Virus record (IMG/VR): IMGVR_UViG_3300032308_001079 | Coordinates: 1 to 53,907 of that record | Direction: 5' to 3' (one strand) | Source: a virus | Length of the DNA stretch: 53,907 nucleotides | Shown here: positions 8,797 through 16,827 of the stretch, piece after piece | How the letters are laid out: every line of letters starts with the position of its first letter | Position numbering within the stretch: the first letter of the stretch is position 1 | Notes under the pieces: model-generated | The model's input: the letters and a program-made list of their open reading frames with translations, nothing else | Databases searched by the model: none | Told to the model about the DNA's origin: nothing | Translations under genes and position numbers: made by a program

Positions 8797-9182
8797 GTTA
8801 TAAAACTTCTAAGGTATGGACAGGCTCTGAGTGGGCAGGCATTGCTGTAGCAGTTGCTAACTCACAACAAAAAACAATTGGTAATGAGGCTGGAACAACA
8901 TTAACTTTAAGTACAGCAACCGCTGCAGATACTTTTGTATTTTCAAGTAGCAGTTCTATAACCGTAACCATTCCACTTGATGCAAGTGATGAGTTTATTA
9001 TTGGACAAACTCTTGTTTTAATTCAAAATGGAACAGGAACGGTTACGATTGCGGGAGCGGTTGGAGTAACCGTGAACGGAGCAGCGATTACAAGTTCTAT
9101 TAATATTACTGAGAGATATGGAGTTGCTACATTAATAAAAATTGCAAATAACAGTTGGATTGTATTTGGAAATGTAGCGTAA
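8793..9182 (+). CDS. Small beta-rich tail fibre protein
   Basis: 129 residues with ATGA overlap to the preceding gene. It starts SYKTSKVWTGSEWAGIAVAV, a W-x-G-x-E-W segment common in actinophage fibre proteins, and continues with Thr/Ser/Val-rich alternating strands (TLSTATAADTFVFSSSSSIT) that suggest a beta-sandwich or beta-helix head. It is probably part of the adsorption apparatus; the receptor is unknown. Confidence 0.5.
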   Translation: MSYKTSKVWTGSEWAGIAVAVANSQQKTIGNEAGTTLTLSTATAADTFVFSSSSSITVTIPLDASDEFIIGQTLVLIQNGTGTVTIAGAVGVTVNGAAITSSINITERYGVATLIKIANNSWIVFGNVA

Positions 9183-9189
9183 AAATTTT

Positions 9190-11382
9190 ATGGCTAGATA
9201 TGGTATAAATTATTACGGCGCTACTACGTATGGTGCGTTTGTTCAACTTGCTTTTTCTGTAGAGCCAATGTCTGTGTTAGTTTTAGATTTTACAAAAGTT
9301 TTAGTACGTTGGCAAACCCCTCGAGGTGATTTTTCTCGAATAAGAGTACTAAGAAGTCAAGTTGGATTTCCAGAAACTGCAGAAGATGGAATTATAATTT
9401 TTGATGAGTTTGCTACAGAGGGAACGGTATCTCGTGCAGAATATATTGATGGAGAAGATAATCCATCAGACGTTCCGTTAATTTCTGGTAGACAAACCTA
9501 CTATCGAGTATTTTTATTTACTGATCAAAGTGTTTGGAGGGTTGCAGGTTCTATAACTGCAATTGTACCTTCAAATCACAATGTACAAACAACCTTTATG
9601 AATAGCCTTCCAAGAGTATTTACAAGCATTGAACAAGGTTCTTTTGGAACAGTCGACACTACGTCGGCCTTATACAACTTTGTAGAAGGGTTAACTTTTT
9701 CACAAGAACAGTTATACACTTTACTTGATTTATTAAAACCAAGACACACAGGTATTGAGACTCCTGTAGAACTCTTGCCCTTAGAGGTTGCAAGTTTGGG
9801 GTTAACTCCAGAGGCTGGGTTACCTACTAAAAATAGAAAACGATTAATACGAGAAGCAAATTATTTGTATTCTCGTAAAGGAACTAAACTTGCATTAGAG
9901 ACATATGCTGAATCTTTAACTGGATTTGAACCTACTATAACTGTTTCTGAAAACTTACTACTTACAGTTCAAGATTCAACTTTCTATGGTGGAATTGGTA
10001 ATTGGATAGTTAGTAATGCAGTGTTAACTTCAAGTACTGAACAAGTTCCTGATTCAAATAGTAATCAAATAGATACAACTAGAACTGGTAAAATAGTTGC
10101 ATCTGCTGCGGGAAGCATGGCATTAGGTTATGCAAATCCTACAGCAAAAACGGTAACAGGTTTACAAAGAAATAACGGCACAACTGTTCTCCAAGTTGCT
10201 GTAGCAAATCACGGCTACTCTGTTGGACAAACCGTTACGCTGTCTGGATTGAGTGAAGATTTTAATGGAACATATACAATTACTACTGTTCCAGCAAGTA
10301 ATCAGTTTAACGTAACAACAGTAACAACTACTCCTTATAACGCTTCGGCATTAAATGGTTCTGTAATTGCTGTAGTAGGTGGTGGTAACGTTATTACACA
10401 AGGAATACCAGTACTTCCAGATACTGAGTACGTGGTTTCTTGTAAATTAAAATCTCCAGCAAGTGCTGGAAACATTACCTTATCAGTTACTTTCTATGAT
10501 AAAAACGGGCAACCAACTTCTGCAGCAAAAAGTTCAACTGTAGTTTCTGCTAATAATACTTGGAAGTCTGCAAGTAAAGTTGCAACATCTGACGAAGACT
10601 CCAGTTATGCTGGCATCTCAATCGACTACAGTGCTGCAGGAACCTACTACATTGATCAAGTGTGCATGCAAGAAGGAAATACGGTTACCTATGATGAAGC
10701 ACGTGCTATTGATGTGTTTTTAAGTCCTTTAAAAACAAATTATATTAAAAACCCATCTTTTGAAGTTAACTCAACTACATGGGCATTAAGTGGAGCAACC
10801 TTTACACAAGACTCTAGTGTTCCAACATATGGTTATTCGGGAGATTACAGCGGTAAATTTGTAGTAACAAATCCTTGGAGCATTACTACAGGTTATGAAA
10901 TACCTGTAACTCCAGGAAAGTATTACACTTTATCAACCTCTATCAAAGCATTGGCTGCGTTATCTGCAAATGTAAAAATTACATTTTATGACGAGTCTGA
11001 CGTTGTTGTAGAGACTGTAACTCAAGCAATTTCAGTAACTACTTCTTTTGCAAATGTTACGTTAACTGGTTTAACTGACTCCACTTCAGATGCGTCATAC
11101 GCTAAGGTATCGTTTTATGGAACTACGGCAGGCAGTATTTTCTTAGATCTAATTCAGTTTGAACAGTCTCAGGTAGCCACAGATTACTTTGATGGCTCAT
11201 TGCCCTCAGACTTCGGGGCGGTTTGGGAAGGAACTGACGACGCTTCATATACCCACTTGTATCCAAGTAAGCCAAGTAAGATCCCTAGGTTAGCCAAAAC
11301 CCTAATCGACTGGGTTCCCCAGAATGCCTTCTGGAGGTTACGTACCTATGATGGAGTGGAGTACACCACCACTACGGTGTAG
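9190..11382 (+). CDS. Tail protein I-like adaptor with two carbohydrate-binding-type modules
   Basis: 730 residues. Residues about 25-115 are fibronectin-like. Residues about 150-250 (EQLYTLLDLLKPRHTGIETP, then LASLGLTPEAG-type and NRKRLIREANYLYSRKGTKL) match the P2 gpI/tail protein I signature that joins fibres to the baseplate. After that come two jelly-roll-like modules, starting near DSTFYGGIGNWIVSNAVL and NYIKNPSFEVNSTTWALSGA, each with a late strand of the form YYIDQVCMQEG / IFLDLIQFEQS, as in carbohydrate-binding module family 4/9-like domains. It is thus an adaptor fused to glycan-binding domains, probably for host recognition. Confidence 0.65.
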   Translation: MARYGINYYGATTYGAFVQLAFSVEPMSVLVLDFTKVLVRWQTPRGDFSRIRVLRSQVGFPETAEDGIIIFDEFATEGTVSRAEYIDGEDNPSDVPLISGRQTYYRVFLFTDQSVWRVAGSITAIVPSNHNVQTTFMNSLPRVFTSIEQGSFGTVDTTSALYNFVEGLTFSQEQLYTLLDLLKPRHTGIETPVELLPLEVASLGLTPEAGLPTKNRKRLIREANYLYSRKGTKLALETYAESLTGFEPTITVSENLLLTVQDSTFYGGIGNWIVSNAVLTSSTEQVPDSNSNQIDTTRTGKIVASAAGSMALGYANPTAKTVTGLQRNNGTTVLQVAVANHGYSVGQTVTLSGLSEDFNGTYTITTVPASNQFNVTTVTTTPYNASALNGSVIAVVGGGNVITQGIPVLPDTEYVVSCKLKSPASAGNITLSVTFYDKNGQPTSAAKSSTVVSANNTWKSASKVATSDEDSSYAGISIDYSAAGTYYIDQVCMQEGNTVTYDEARAIDVFLSPLKTNYIKNPSFEVNSTTWALSGATFTQDSSVPTYGYSGDYSGKFVVTNPWSITTGYEIPVTPGKYYTLSTSIKALAALSANVKITFYDESDVVVETVTQAISVTTSFANVTLTGLTDSTSDASYAKVSFYGTTAGSIFLDLIQFEQSQVATDYFDGSLPSDFGAVWEGTDDASYTHLYPSKPSKIPRLAKTLIDWVPQNAFWRLRTYDGVEYTTTTV

Positions 11383-11393
11383 GATCTTGGGCT

Positions 11394-11672
11394 ATGACTA
11401 CAGACATAGTTATATCCGTACTACTCACAGGAATGGCAGTTACTTACGTAATTGAGTTTCTAGATCTATTTATTTCTGGCTTTATTACTAAGCCAACCTT
11501 AAACAAATACTTTGCGCTACCTCTAAGTTTCTTAGGTCTTTGGGCTCAATTGGATTTGTATTATGATTTCTTTGTTTTAGTTCCTGCAGCAACCTTTGTA
11601 TCTCTAGCAATTGGAATGTACTTAAATAAACCAGTAGTGATTAAATCACCTACTCGTTTATCACAACTGTAG
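11394..11672 (+). CDS. Small membrane protein, holin candidate
   Basis: 92 residues with three probable membrane segments: VISVLLTGMAVTYVIEFLDL, FALPLSFLGLWAQLDLYYDF, and FVLVPAATFVSLAIGMYL, then a short positively charged tail. Size, topology and position at the end of the tail operon fit a holin or a tail-associated membrane protein, but no family motif is recognised. The closest lysis-type enzyme is far away on the opposite strand. Confidence 0.45.
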   Translation: MTTDIVISVLLTGMAVTYVIEFLDLFISGFITKPTLNKYFALPLSFLGLWAQLDLYYDFFVLVPAATFVSLAIGMYLNKPVVIKSPTRLSQL

Positions 11673-11679
11673 GAGGCGT

Positions 11680-12270
11680 ATGAATATTGGAGTTATCTCT
11701 TTTGAAGATGTGTGTGTTGATGAGGGTATGGATGCTCTCATTAATAAATACGGCGCAACTAATGAGTTAAAGGTATTTATTCCAGTAACGGGAAATGAAA
11801 ACCATTTTGCTGAGAGTGTTATAGAGGTATGTAAGAAGCACTCTATAAAGATAACTTGCTTTATAGTAAATGCTTTTGAAATAGATCACCTACTTATTGC
11901 TGCCGATGACATAGTCATTACCGATAATCCAGTAAAAGAAATTATTCGCCAGATAACTCCTAATGATGTAATTGGAATAGCGTGGGACAACTCAACTCAG
12001 GCTCATCTAATACTTGGCGCTGTTGAAGATTTTGGCATAGAGGTCTGGGATATCTCAGAGGGATTAGATAAGATTGAGGTCGATTACTCAGAGGTAGGAA
12101 CTGACGAACTGTATACCGCAATGATGGATAGCATGGGTGTCTTTGTGGAACACATGGCTGATTACATAATGACCACGGTGCTTGATGTGCTAGCCATTGA
12201 AGTAGCCAAGCGCATTGAAGAAGGAGACGGGGGCAAAGACATATCTCCCTTTAAGGACGACAACCCTTGA
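11680..12270 (+). CDS. Unknown protein, alternating beta/alpha N-terminal part
   Basis: 196 residues, not recognised as a family. The first 120 residues alternate hydrophobic strands and helices (MNIGVISFEDVCV, ELKVFIPVTGNE, SIKITCFIVNA, DDIVITDN, DVIGIAWDNSTQAHLIL), suggesting a Rossmann-like or SLOG-like nucleotide-binding fold. The C-terminal part is acidic. The ribosome-binding site AGGAGG precedes ATG 11680. It overlaps the next gene by 4 bases (TTGA). Confidence 0.5.
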   Translation: MNIGVISFEDVCVDEGMDALINKYGATNELKVFIPVTGNENHFAESVIEVCKKHSIKITCFIVNAFEIDHLLIAADDIVITDNPVKEIIRQITPNDVIGIAWDNSTQAHLILGAVEDFGIEVWDISEGLDKIEVDYSEVGTDELYTAMMDSMGVFVEHMADYIMTTVLDVLAIEVAKRIEEGDGGKDISPFKDDNP

Positions 12271-13250
12271 AAATCCCTTTAAAGGCTTATTCAGCCCCCC
12301 TTACCGATTATCAGTTTCGACTGCTTGCTGTAATCTGCCATTTATCGGGCTCCAAAGACCGTTTTAAGACCTCAGTAGAGGAGTTGTGTAGACAGACTAA
12401 CAAAACTTCTGACCGAACCGTTAGAAGTGCTCTCAAAGCCTTAGAGAAGCATGGGCTACTTATTAGAACTCCCAGCAAAAGGGCTAATGGTTTTAAAGGT
12501 ATGGACTGGTATGAAGTGGTGGAAAATTACCGCACTACAGAAAAAGATGCAGTAGATTACCGCACTGAAAATTACCGCACCTCACATGACTATAAGTCAC
12601 ATAGTAGTATGACTAATAAGTCATTAGTACCTAATAGTAAAGATAGTAATAAATTAAAAGATTCTGAATCCAAAGGGATTCTAATGAAAGAGATACGAGT
12701 ACCTATGAGACAATATCAAGATGATGGAGATAATCTGGCAGGCTTTGGGCTCGTCGAACCGAAAGATGTTCCAGGCCCTAAGATCAGAAGATCCGATCCT
12801 AAGACTAGGGGAAGAAGACCAGAGCATGAGTGGACTCCAATGGATGTCGCTGCAGAGTTTTCTTATCGTGTCGGGCGCAAGTATCCCTTACTCCCTGGAA
12901 CAGTTAGCGTCAAACAACTCTCAGGAGCCCTTGCTAAATTTAGAAAGCAATACGAAACCAACGCCCTCATTGAGTTAGAGTTACTCCGTCTGTTTATGGC
13001 AGATGAGAGAAACTTTCAGAACATTGGCGATGAAGCACCTATGCTGTATAAGATGTACCTTGCTTCTTTTGGGAAGAAGATGAATCAAGCCAGAGAGAAC
13101 CTTGGTCTTAATAAAATTAACGCCCCAATAGATACAGCGGTTAAGATGGGAACAATGCAAGCAAGCGATGGACGTACTTTCCAGAATTCACTTTCTGGTA
13201 GAGCACAACTAGCACGATATGAAAAACGACTTAAGGAAGGTGCAAAATAA
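12267..13250 (+). CDS. Winged-helix DNA-binding protein (replisome-organiser-like)
   Basis: 327 residues from TTG 12267, which overlaps the previous TGA. Residues 10-75 form a winged helix: LTDYQFRLLAVICHLSGSKD, SVEELCRQTNKTSDRTVRSA, LKALEKHGLLIRTP, as in phage replication initiators and transcription regulators. The middle is hydrophilic and Ser/Lys-rich; the C-terminal third is helical. It could open the replication origin or regulate the downstream genes. No enzymatic motif is present. Confidence 0.55.
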   Translation: MKIPLKAYSAPLTDYQFRLLAVICHLSGSKDRFKTSVEELCRQTNKTSDRTVRSALKALEKHGLLIRTPSKRANGFKGMDWYEVVENYRTTEKDAVDYRTENYRTSHDYKSHSSMTNKSLVPNSKDSNKLKDSESKGILMKEIRVPMRQYQDDGDNLAGFGLVEPKDVPGPKIRRSDPKTRGRRPEHEWTPMDVAAEFSYRVGRKYPLLPGTVSVKQLSGALAKFRKQYETNALIELELLRLFMADERNFQNIGDEAPMLYKMYLASFGKKMNQARENLGLNKINAPIDTAVKMGTMQASDGRTFQNSLSGRAQLARYEKRLKEGAK

Positions 13251-13414
13251 CTAAAGACGTAAGTTTAATTAGTAAAGCAACCTGTCCTTTATGCACAACA
13301 AAATTGCCTAGAAGGAATACGCATTTGTATAAGCCAATGCTTAATGCTTGGATTTGTCAATCTTGTTGGGATATAGAAATCAATGCACAACTAAAGGAGA
13401 ATGTAAATGGCTAA
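13247..13414 (+). CDS. Small zinc-ribbon protein, apparent ATA start
   Basis: 55 residues if read from ATA 13247. CPLC at about residues 12-15 and CQSC some 25 residues later form a zinc ribbon. The frame opens at 13235 and offers no ATG, GTG or TTG before the first CxxC. AAGGAAGG at 13233-13240 lies 6 bases before ATA, and ATAA overlaps the stop of the previous gene in the way ATGA does elsewhere. It overlaps the next gene by 8 bases. It is therefore either a gene using ATA or one that recently lost ATG. Confidence 0.5.
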   Translation: MTKDVSLISKATCPLCTTKLPRRNTHLYKPMLNAWICQSCWDIEINAQLKENVNG

Positions 13415-13685
13415 AAAAGTAGTAAAAACATTTAACGCTGGATTAGTAAGGAATGTTGAAAAAGGCGGAGGATGGTTAGCAATCGTAACTGTAAAAGTAG
13501 GAGATGTTATAGAAGCACAGATTATGAATCCATGGACAAATGCATCAGCAGGTAAACGATGGATAAAAAATCAAGTTCAAATGCTTACTCCACGTAAAAA
13601 TATCAAGATGATTGCTGGCACCGACAAAGACTTAAAAGGAAAACCTATATCTTTTGTTGGTGTTGTAACTTTTAAATCTGAATAA
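13407..13685 (+). CDS. Unknown small basic protein
   Basis: 92 residues, preceded by a good AAAGGAGAATGTAA ribosome-binding site. The sequence is basic with short beta-strand-like pieces (GGGWLAIVTVKVGDVIEAQI, WTNASAGKRWIKNQVQ). No known family is recognised. It lies between two small zinc-ribbon genes, and its stop overlaps the start of the next (TAATG). Confidence 0.5.
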   Translation: MAKKVVKTFNAGLVRNVEKGGGWLAIVTVKVGDVIEAQIMNPWTNASAGKRWIKNQVQMLTPRKNIKMIAGTDKDLKGKPISFVGVVTFKSE

Positions 13686-13829
13686 TGCTTGAGTTCAGTT
13701 TCTTTTGCCCATCTTGTAAAAAAAAAAGTTCAAGGCGTTGCAACTGAGCGTGATAGTATGAATTTAGATTTGAAATGTTATTCCTGTAATGCTGATTGGG
13801 AAAAAGTTATAGTAGATAGGAAAGAATAG
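13685..13829 (+). pseudogene. Zinc-ribbon gene interrupted at an A10 run (slippage or frameshift)
   Basis: ATG 13685 begins MLEFSFFCPSCKKK, then the frame breaks inside a run of ten A residues (13718-13727) and stops at TGA 13745-13747. In the frame reached by removing one A (or adding two) the protein continues VQGVATERDSMNLDLKCYSC to TAG 13827-13829, giving a complete CxxC...CxxC ribbon of about 48 residues. TAGTG overlaps the next gene. Transcriptional slippage on A10, a sequencing error in the homopolymer, or a true pseudogene are the alternatives. Confidence 0.55.
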
Positions 13830-14644
13830 TGGCACAAATTCATTATTTATCTGGATTATCTAGAAGTGGTAATACTTTACTTTCAGCATTACTAAATCAA
13901 AATCCTAAAATTTACAGCAGTCCAATAAGTCCAATGGCTGATCTTTTGTACAGTTTAGAAATAGAATGTGCAATAAACGAATCTTTTATTAGAACTCCCA
14001 ACCATTATGGAATAGGTAATGTTTTAAAACAATTGTTAAATAATTATTATTCAAATATTAATAAAGAAATTATTTTTGATAGAGAAAAAACTTGGACTAC
14101 TCCAAATAATCTAGAAAGAATTAAAAGATTTATAAATCCAAATCCAAAAATTATATTTACAGTACGAAACACCCTGGATATTTTAGCGTCGTTTGTAATT
14201 CAATCTAAAAAGCATCCATTTTTAGAAAATGCTATGGAAAGAGAAAAATATTTACCAAGTTATTATCTTTCAAAAACCGATGCTATTTGTGAATACATTA
14301 TGCAATCTGAGTATCTAATGACTAAACCATTACTAGGATTATACAACGGTTTAAAACCAGAGAATAGAAAGTATGTTCATTTTATAAATTATAATAATCT
14401 TATAAATAATTCAAAAGAAACGATGATGAAATTATATCTATTTTTAGAGTTGGAATACTTTGATCATAGTTTTAATAACATTAAATCACTAGAAGTATGC
14501 AATGAAGCCGCAGTAAATTTACCGCAAACCTTGCACGAAGTTCACCCTACACTTAAAAGATACGCACCTTCTGTTGAAGAAGTTTTGTCTAAATACATTA
14601 TAGATAAATATAAAAACGTTGATTTTTGGATGGATTTGATATGA
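13829..14644 (+). CDS. Sulfotransferase family protein
   Basis: 271 residues from GTG 13829. The start IHYLSGLSRSGNTLLSALLN (residues 3-22) is the 5'-phosphosulfate-binding loop of PAPS-dependent sulfotransferases, and KIIFTVRNTLDILASF about 90 residues later is the 3'-phosphate-binding motif with the conserved Arg and Ser. It should transfer sulfate from PAPS to an unknown acceptor. The stop overlaps an APS kinase gene, which would supply PAPS. It is more AT-rich and Asn/Lys-rich than its neighbours, suggesting separate acquisition. Confidence 0.75.
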   Translation: MAQIHYLSGLSRSGNTLLSALLNQNPKIYSSPISPMADLLYSLEIECAINESFIRTPNHYGIGNVLKQLLNNYYSNINKEIIFDREKTWTTPNNLERIKRFINPNPKIIFTVRNTLDILASFVIQSKKHPFLENAMEREKYLPSYYLSKTDAICEYIMQSEYLMTKPLLGLYNGLKPENRKYVHFINYNNLINNSKETMMKLYLFLELEYFDHSFNNIKSLEVCNEAAVNLPQTLHEVHPTLKRYAPSVEEVLSKYIIDKYKNVDFWMDLI

Positions 14645-15399
14645 TTATACAAATAATTGGATTACCTGGATCAGGAAAAACAACTTTAGCAAAAACCTTG
14701 TCTGAACGTATAAATGGGTTTCATTTAAATGCTGATGAAGTACGTAGTGATTTAAATAAAGACCTTGGTTTTACGTCAATAGATAGGGTTGAACAAGCAC
14801 GTCGTATGGGCGCATTATCAAGACTAATAGAAAGTAAAGGTCAAATTGTTATTGCTGATTTTGTTTGTCCTACCCAAGAAACCAGAGTCGCTTTTGGAAA
14901 ACCAGATATTTTAGTATGGATGAATACCCTTAAAGAAAGTAGATTTGAAGACACTAATAAACTATGGGAAAACCCAGTAACTTTTGATTTTGAGTATAAG
15001 GAGCACACAGATAACGTAAATGAAAGAGCAAAATCTTTTTGCAAATTATTCGCTATTTACGATTGGGCTGCACCAACCACCTTAATGCTTGGCAGATATC
15101 AACCTTGGCATGAAGGACACCACGCCCTTTATTTTGAAGCCCAAAAAAGAACAGATCAAGTAACTATCGGTGTACGCAATACTCACGGTACCAGTGAAAA
15201 GGATCCCCTTTCTTTTGAACAGGTTAAATCTTATATTGATAAAGACCCAGCCATGAAAGGGGCAATGGTTGTCAAATTTCCCAATATCACTAATATAGTT
15301 TATGGTAGGGATGTTGGATACAAGATTGAACAAGTTAAATTGGGAGATGAAATTGAGGCTATTAGCGCTACTCAGAAACGCAAAGAATTGGGTCTTTGA
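14641..15399 (+). CDS. APS kinase (CysC-like) fused to an HxGH nucleotidyltransferase
   Basis: 252 residues; ATG 14641 is preferred because it forms ATGA with the previous stop and begins right at the P-loop strand. Residues 2-15 IIQIIGLPGSGKTT are Walker A. FHLNADEVRSDLNKDLGF (27-44) plus DRVEQARRMGALS is the APS kinase signature. From about 145 a second domain begins, LMLGRYQPWHEGHH (148-161), with the HxGH motif of nucleotidyltransferases and a late ISATQKRKEL equivalent to the ISxTxxR motif. The kinase would phosphorylate APS to PAPS; the second domain might be an adenylyltransferase but its substrate is unknown. Confidence 0.75.
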   Translation: MIIQIIGLPGSGKTTLAKTLSERINGFHLNADEVRSDLNKDLGFTSIDRVEQARRMGALSRLIESKGQIVIADFVCPTQETRVAFGKPDILVWMNTLKESRFEDTNKLWENPVTFDFEYKEHTDNVNERAKSFCKLFAIYDWAAPTTLMLGRYQPWHEGHHALYFEAQKRTDQVTIGVRNTHGTSEKDPLSFEQVKSYIDKDPAMKGAMVVKFPNITNIVYGRDVGYKIEQVKLGDEIEAISATQKRKELGL

Positions 15400-15400
15400 T

Positions 15401-15475
15401 TTGTTATCGGCTAAAGATTGGGTAGATAAAGAAGCCGAACATTATTTCCAAAAGGACAAAGATGAAAGTAACTAG
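15401..15475 (+). CDS. Possible 24-residue protein
   Basis: TTG 15401 opens a 24-codon frame (LLSAKDWVDKEAEHYFQKDK then DESN) that fills the gap between two genes and overlaps the next start. It is hydrophilic and helix-prone. There is no strong ribosome-binding site, and the length is too short for a codon-use judgement, so this remains a weak candidate. Confidence 0.25.
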   Translation: MLSAKDWVDKEAEHYFQKDKDESN

Positions 15476-15668
15476 GACTCGCTCCTTTGTTAAATCTCTT
15501 AGTTATAGAATATGGGGAACCCTCTCCTCATGGGCGGTTGTCTATGTGATTACAGGCAAAGGCTCTTTAGCCACTATCATAGCCTTTTGGGAAACCGTAC
15601 TTAAAGTTTTTATTTACTACTTCCACGAAAGAGCGTGGAATAAGATCACCTGGGGGCGTAATGAATAA
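15462..15668 (+). CDS. DUF2061 family membrane protein
   Basis: 68 residues: RTRSFVKSLSYRIWGTLSSW, VYVITGKGSLATIIAFWETV, LKVFIYYFHERAWNKITWGR. The R-S-F-x-K-x-x-x-Y/W-R start, two membrane segments and the final YYxHERxWNxIxWGR are the DUF2061 pattern at its full length. Members of this family are, as I recall, sometimes found beside or fused to sulfate-activation genes, which would fit the two preceding genes. The molecular role is unknown; a transport or membrane-anchoring function is possible. Confidence 0.8.
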   Translation: MKVTRTRSFVKSLSYRIWGTLSSWAVVYVITGKGSLATIIAFWETVLKVFIYYFHERAWNKITWGRNE

Positions 15669-15807
15669 CAGATTAATTTATCCTACTAACAATAAAGCGC
15701 TTAGATTTTTTGGCGATGTAATGATAATGGTTGGTTCCTGGATCCTAAATATAGGCATGAGGTATGGCGGTATGTATGAGTATGAGTTTGAAGACGACGA
15801 TGTATGA
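15661..15807 (+). CDS. Small membrane-associated protein, 48 residues
   Basis: ATG 15661 overlaps the end of the DUF2061 gene and the frame ends at TGA 15807, overlapping the preferred start of the next gene. One hydrophobic segment (FFGDVMIMVGSWILNIGM) is followed by an acidic tail (YEYEFEDDDV). No family is recognised. The tight overlaps on both sides support translation. Confidence 0.5.
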   Translation: MNNRLIYPTNNKALRFFGDVMIMVGSWILNIGMRYGGMYEYEFEDDDV

Positions 15808-16522
15808 CATCAATCAACTCTCAGCCTTAAAGAAGCACTGGCTACTTCGTAACTCAAATATCCCACGTCGCTTCCTCGGCCTTGAGCCACAAGACCTTGT
15901 GGACAGAGCGGGATCCTTTCCTGACGAGGTGAGTACGTGGATTGATGACTGTGTGAGCGGTCAGGTCATAAAGCAGATCGGCCATATCGGAGTTAATGGA
16001 GTTGGTCTTCTATTTGATGGCGGACCTGGAATTGGTAAGACGACCCACGCAGTAGTTGCTGCTATGGAGTTTGTTCGCCGCCTTCCTGATACTGATGCTG
16101 ATGCTGCAAGAGTATTGGGCATGAGTGCATCTGACTTTGGTCTTGGCGCTAGGCCCGTGTACTACATGACTTATCCTGAATTCTTATCTAAAAAGAAAGC
16201 AACCTTTGATTCAGACTTTGAGGATAAGAAGCAATCTGTCTATGAGATAGATGGCTTTCATGGCAGATCTAAATTTGATTGGTTAAATGTAAGAATTCTT
16301 GTGATTGATGACTTAGGAAAAGAATACGGTTCTAAGTACGATGACTCATCATTTGATGAGATACTACGTCTTAGATACGACAAGGCTCTGCCAACAATTA
16401 TTACAACCAATGTAAAATTAGAGAATTGGGAAGCAGAGTATAAGGAAGCAATGGCAAGTTTTGCTAACGAAGCCTTTATTCGAGTTCCAATAGTCGGTGC
16501 AGATTTAAGAGCAGCACAATGA
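15800..16522 (+). CDS. DnaC/IstB-like AAA+ helicase loader
   Basis: 240 residues from ATG 15800, chosen because it overlaps the previous stop and starts close to conserved sequence; a start at 15764 would add 12 residues. Walker A is FDGGPGIGKTTHA (around residue 74-84), Walker B is ILVIDDLGKEY, followed by sensor-like TIITTNVKLE. This is the arrangement of DnaC-type loaders, which place the DnaB helicase on DNA. The helicase gene follows after two small genes. It ends with ATGA overlap into the SWIM-like gene. Confidence 0.75.
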   Translation: MYDINQLSALKKHWLLRNSNIPRRFLGLEPQDLVDRAGSFPDEVSTWIDDCVSGQVIKQIGHIGVNGVGLLFDGGPGIGKTTHAVVAAMEFVRRLPDTDADAARVLGMSASDFGLGARPVYYMTYPEFLSKKKATFDSDFEDKKQSVYEIDGFHGRSKFDWLNVRILVIDDLGKEYGSKYDDSSFDEILRLRYDKALPTIITTNVKLENWEAEYKEAMASFANEAFIRVPIVGADLRAAQ

Positions 16523-16827
16523 AAGGGATGAGCATGGATAGTCCTTGGCGGACAGTTCAATTGTTTATATCTTCTCAGGCTGCGGGCGTGTTTGAGGTTG
16601 AGGTTGATACTGGAACAAAAAGAGTCAGGTGTAGTTGCCCTGTTTGGAAAAAGAGTTTAAAGTGTAAGCACGTCTCTTTTGTTAACAATAAAATGAGAAT
16701 GAACAACGGACATTATTCGATCCTTGTGCCAGAAGAAATCCCAGAAGAGTTAGCCTCACAAGCCAACTCTGACCCAAAGACATTTCGTGATTTTGTAGTT
16801 AGGTATGCTAAAGTCGAGGTGCTATGA
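16519..16827 (+). CDS. SWIM-type zinc-finger protein
   Basis: 102 residues. RVRCSCPVWKKSLKCKHVSF has the CxCx(n)CxH pattern of SWIM zinc fingers (about residues 33-52), preceded by two beta strands (FEVEVDTGTK) as in the family. SWIM domains bind DNA or protein and occur with SNF2-type ATPases, one of which lies 3 kb downstream. The start at 16519 overlaps the loader stop; ATG 16528 and 16534 are alternatives. No catalytic motif is seen. Confidence 0.6.
   Translation: MKGMSMDSPWRTVQLFISSQAAGVFEVEVDTGTKRVRCSCPVWKKSLKCKHVSFVNNKMRMNNGHYSILVPEEIPEELASQANSDPKTFRDFVVRYAKVEVL

Noticed and set aside
8218-11382. Diversity-generating retroelement acting on the fibre genes
   Set aside because: No reverse transcriptase and no adenine-biased template/variable repeat pair is visible in the window.
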